Source: Aphis gossypii
Taxonomy: Eukaryota; Arthropoda; Insecta; Hemiptera; Aphididae
Assembly (NCBI RefSeq): GCF_020184175.1
Contig: NC_065530.1
Coordinates: 37,239,260-37,303,259 of the forward strand
DNA: 64,000 bases
Direction: 5' to 3'
The notes beneath the pieces were generated by a model. It saw nothing but the letters and a program-made list of their open reading frames with translations, did no database searches and was not told the origin of the DNA. The translations under genes and the position numbers were made by a program. This document shows positions 62,901 through 64,000 of this stretch, piece after piece. The first letter of the stretch is position 1, and each line of letters begins with the position of its first letter.

Positions 62901-64000
62901 TTCATATCTTTTATAATTGGTAAATTTTCGTATTTTTAGTTTTTATCAAGTAAAATTTTTAAAAAATTTAAATTCTCTGTGCTGCTTATTGTATATATTA
63001 TTACAATCAGATAATAATGTACTATCAACATCCTACAGATGATTACAGATAGAATGTTTGGATACGCTATCAGTAAAGCTGCTCAACAAATTGCTGCCAA
63101 GAATACGGCACCTGTATATTTTCAAGAATTTGGATACAGTGGTAATTATTCTATCATAACTACTGTAGATCCAAAATCATACTCCCGAGGATCAAGTAAA
63201 TCACATATTTTTTATATTTATTAGCTTATCTGTATGTGTAACACAAAATTAATAATTCATTATAACTAATAAACAATTAGATGTTACTCATGCCGACGAA
63301 ATTATGTATGTATTAAAAATGAAAAATTATCCTGTTCATGACAATGAAGAAGATACAAATATGATGAAAACTATGGTTAATATCTGGTCAACCTTCATTA
63401 AAAATGGGTAATTAAATCTCTTATTTTCATAAAATTAATCATTCTACTTTTCAATATTGATATATAAATATGCTATTTTAAATCCATAACCTAATTCTAG
63501 CCTATAAACGAATAGAGCAACATTTTTATAGTCCCGGTTAAGCATTTTATAAACGCTCGGCCCACTGTTAATTTTTTTGTGGCCCACAACTACCAGTATT
63601 AATGGATAGAATAAAATAAAATTTTAATACATATTGTAAAAGATTAATTTTGTATCACAATACTATCTTAGAGTATGATATAATCATTTTTCAACATTAT
63701 ATACTGTCTGAATTACTGATTGCAATCGAATAAGTAATATTTATGGTTTTATTTTTATTTTAGATTAATAAACTGTTATAAAATATTTTTTTTCGGTAAA
63801 CGTTTATTAATTGCCCGCATAGTTAACTAATTCATATGTTTTTACCACGTAATACTTTTAGACATGCCTTTTCTAAGTGTTTATTACAAGTCATAAATTC
63901 ATAATCATAACGTGTATATTTATTTAATTGTATTGTTTTAGAGTCCCTAATATTGGAAATAATTCAGAAATTTGGTTACCCGTTTCTAAGAATCCAACAG
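59980..64000 (+). CDS. E4: E4/FE4-like secreted carboxylesterase, eight exons visible, 3' end cut by window
   Basis: Alpha/beta-hydrolase of the type B carboxylesterase family, secreted; E4/FE4 in the aphid Myzus persicae hydrolyse and sequester organophosphate, carbamate and pyrethroid insecticides. Exons are 59,980-60,177; 60,248-60,388; 60,683-61,028; 61,537-61,727; 61,802-62,140; 63,039-63,195; 63,281-63,407; 63,942-64,000+. All junctions are GT-AG and frames join, giving about 519 residues so far; the family has about 550, so a few dozen are missing. A signal peptide covers residues 1 to about 21 (CKIVLFYLISCFLTCSA). Other marks are SFLGIPYA, QEDCLYLN, oxyanion loop HGGA (131-134), nucleophile elbow GMSAG (S212), acid E337 in SRDEG, and H461 in VTHADE. 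The triad is complete. The elbow has Met where most relatives have Glu, which I recall is also so in aphid E4. N-glycosylation sites are present (for example N79). Intron 5 holds a repeat insertion. Confidence 0.95.
62170..62735 (-). repeat. Dispersed repeat, copy 4 (longest), inside esterase intron 5
   Basis: About 560 bp. On the minus strand it begins caagtgggtaacgctctgct, passes through the ttaaatttgaatccaat and atacgaaaaacg blocks, and ends with the complement of tgtatacaacataacttgtc. It links the ends seen separately at 27.4 kb and 57.7 kb, so all four copies belong to one family. Open frames in it (62,165-62,350; 62,439-62,681 minus) have no known protein character. It makes intron 5 (898 bp) the largest intron of the gene. 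Confidence 0.8.

Noticed and set aside
1..64000. tRNA, rRNA, CRISPR arrays, bacterial operons or horizontally acquired gene clusters
   Set aside because: No tRNA B-box or rRNA core was noticed by eye, no regularly spaced identical repeats, and all supported genes have spliceosomal introns and insect relatives. A tRNAscan-SE or Infernal run was not possible.

Overview
The window is AT-rich eukaryotic DNA with GT-AG introns, many transposon relics and the frequent short string taggtacctacct. The carboxylesterase at the right end closely resembles the E4/FE4 esterases of aphids. Together these point to an insect, most likely an aphid (Hemiptera, Aphididae). This is inferred from gene resemblance and sequence style; no marker gene was available to fix the species.

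Left part (1-38 kb). This is a gene-poor, probably intronic stretch. The only convincing coding exon is at 8.89-9.17 kb on the minus strand. It has a splice acceptor, an in-frame upstream stop, an ATG, 90 codons and a splice donor. A GC-rich, CpG-rich block at 35.9-37.05 kb is the only promoter-like landmark in this half. The simplest reading is one large leftward gene starting near 36-37 kb, with a first coding exon at 9.1 kb and the rest beyond the left edge. That link is inference. Between these lie LINE fossils (1-840, 6.9-7.25 and 17.4-18.07 kb) and dispersed repeats.

Middle part (38-52 kb). No supported gene. It holds a striking 56-bp-stem hairpin (38.45 kb), a Helitron-like element (43.1-44.3 kb), two hAT-type MITEs (47.03-47.33 kb and 49.96-50.12 kb, the latter with a perfect 8-bp target duplication), a degenerate purine-rich repeat (47.5 kb), a nested inverted repeat (48.2-48.6 kb) and a short coding-like segment of unknown origin (50.7 kb).

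Right part (52-64 kb). There are two clear genes. A complete three-exon HDAC3 (class I histone deacetylase) lies on the minus strand at 52,547-56,298. An E4/FE4-like secreted carboxylesterase lies on the plus strand from 59,980; eight exons are visible and its last few dozen codons lie beyond the right edge. The two genes are divergently transcribed, about 3.7 kb apart, with LINE- and repeat-derived DNA between them. They have unrelated functions (chromatin corepressor enzyme; ester hydrolysis and insecticide sequestration), and nothing suggests they act together.

I found no tRNA, rRNA, CRISPR or bacterial-type operon, and no convincing previously undescribed system. The observations most worth checking are the 38.45-kb hairpin, the unidentified exon with its GC-rich putative promoter, the altered inositol-phosphate loop in HDAC3, and the dispersed repeat whose copies lie both upstream of and inside the esterase gene.
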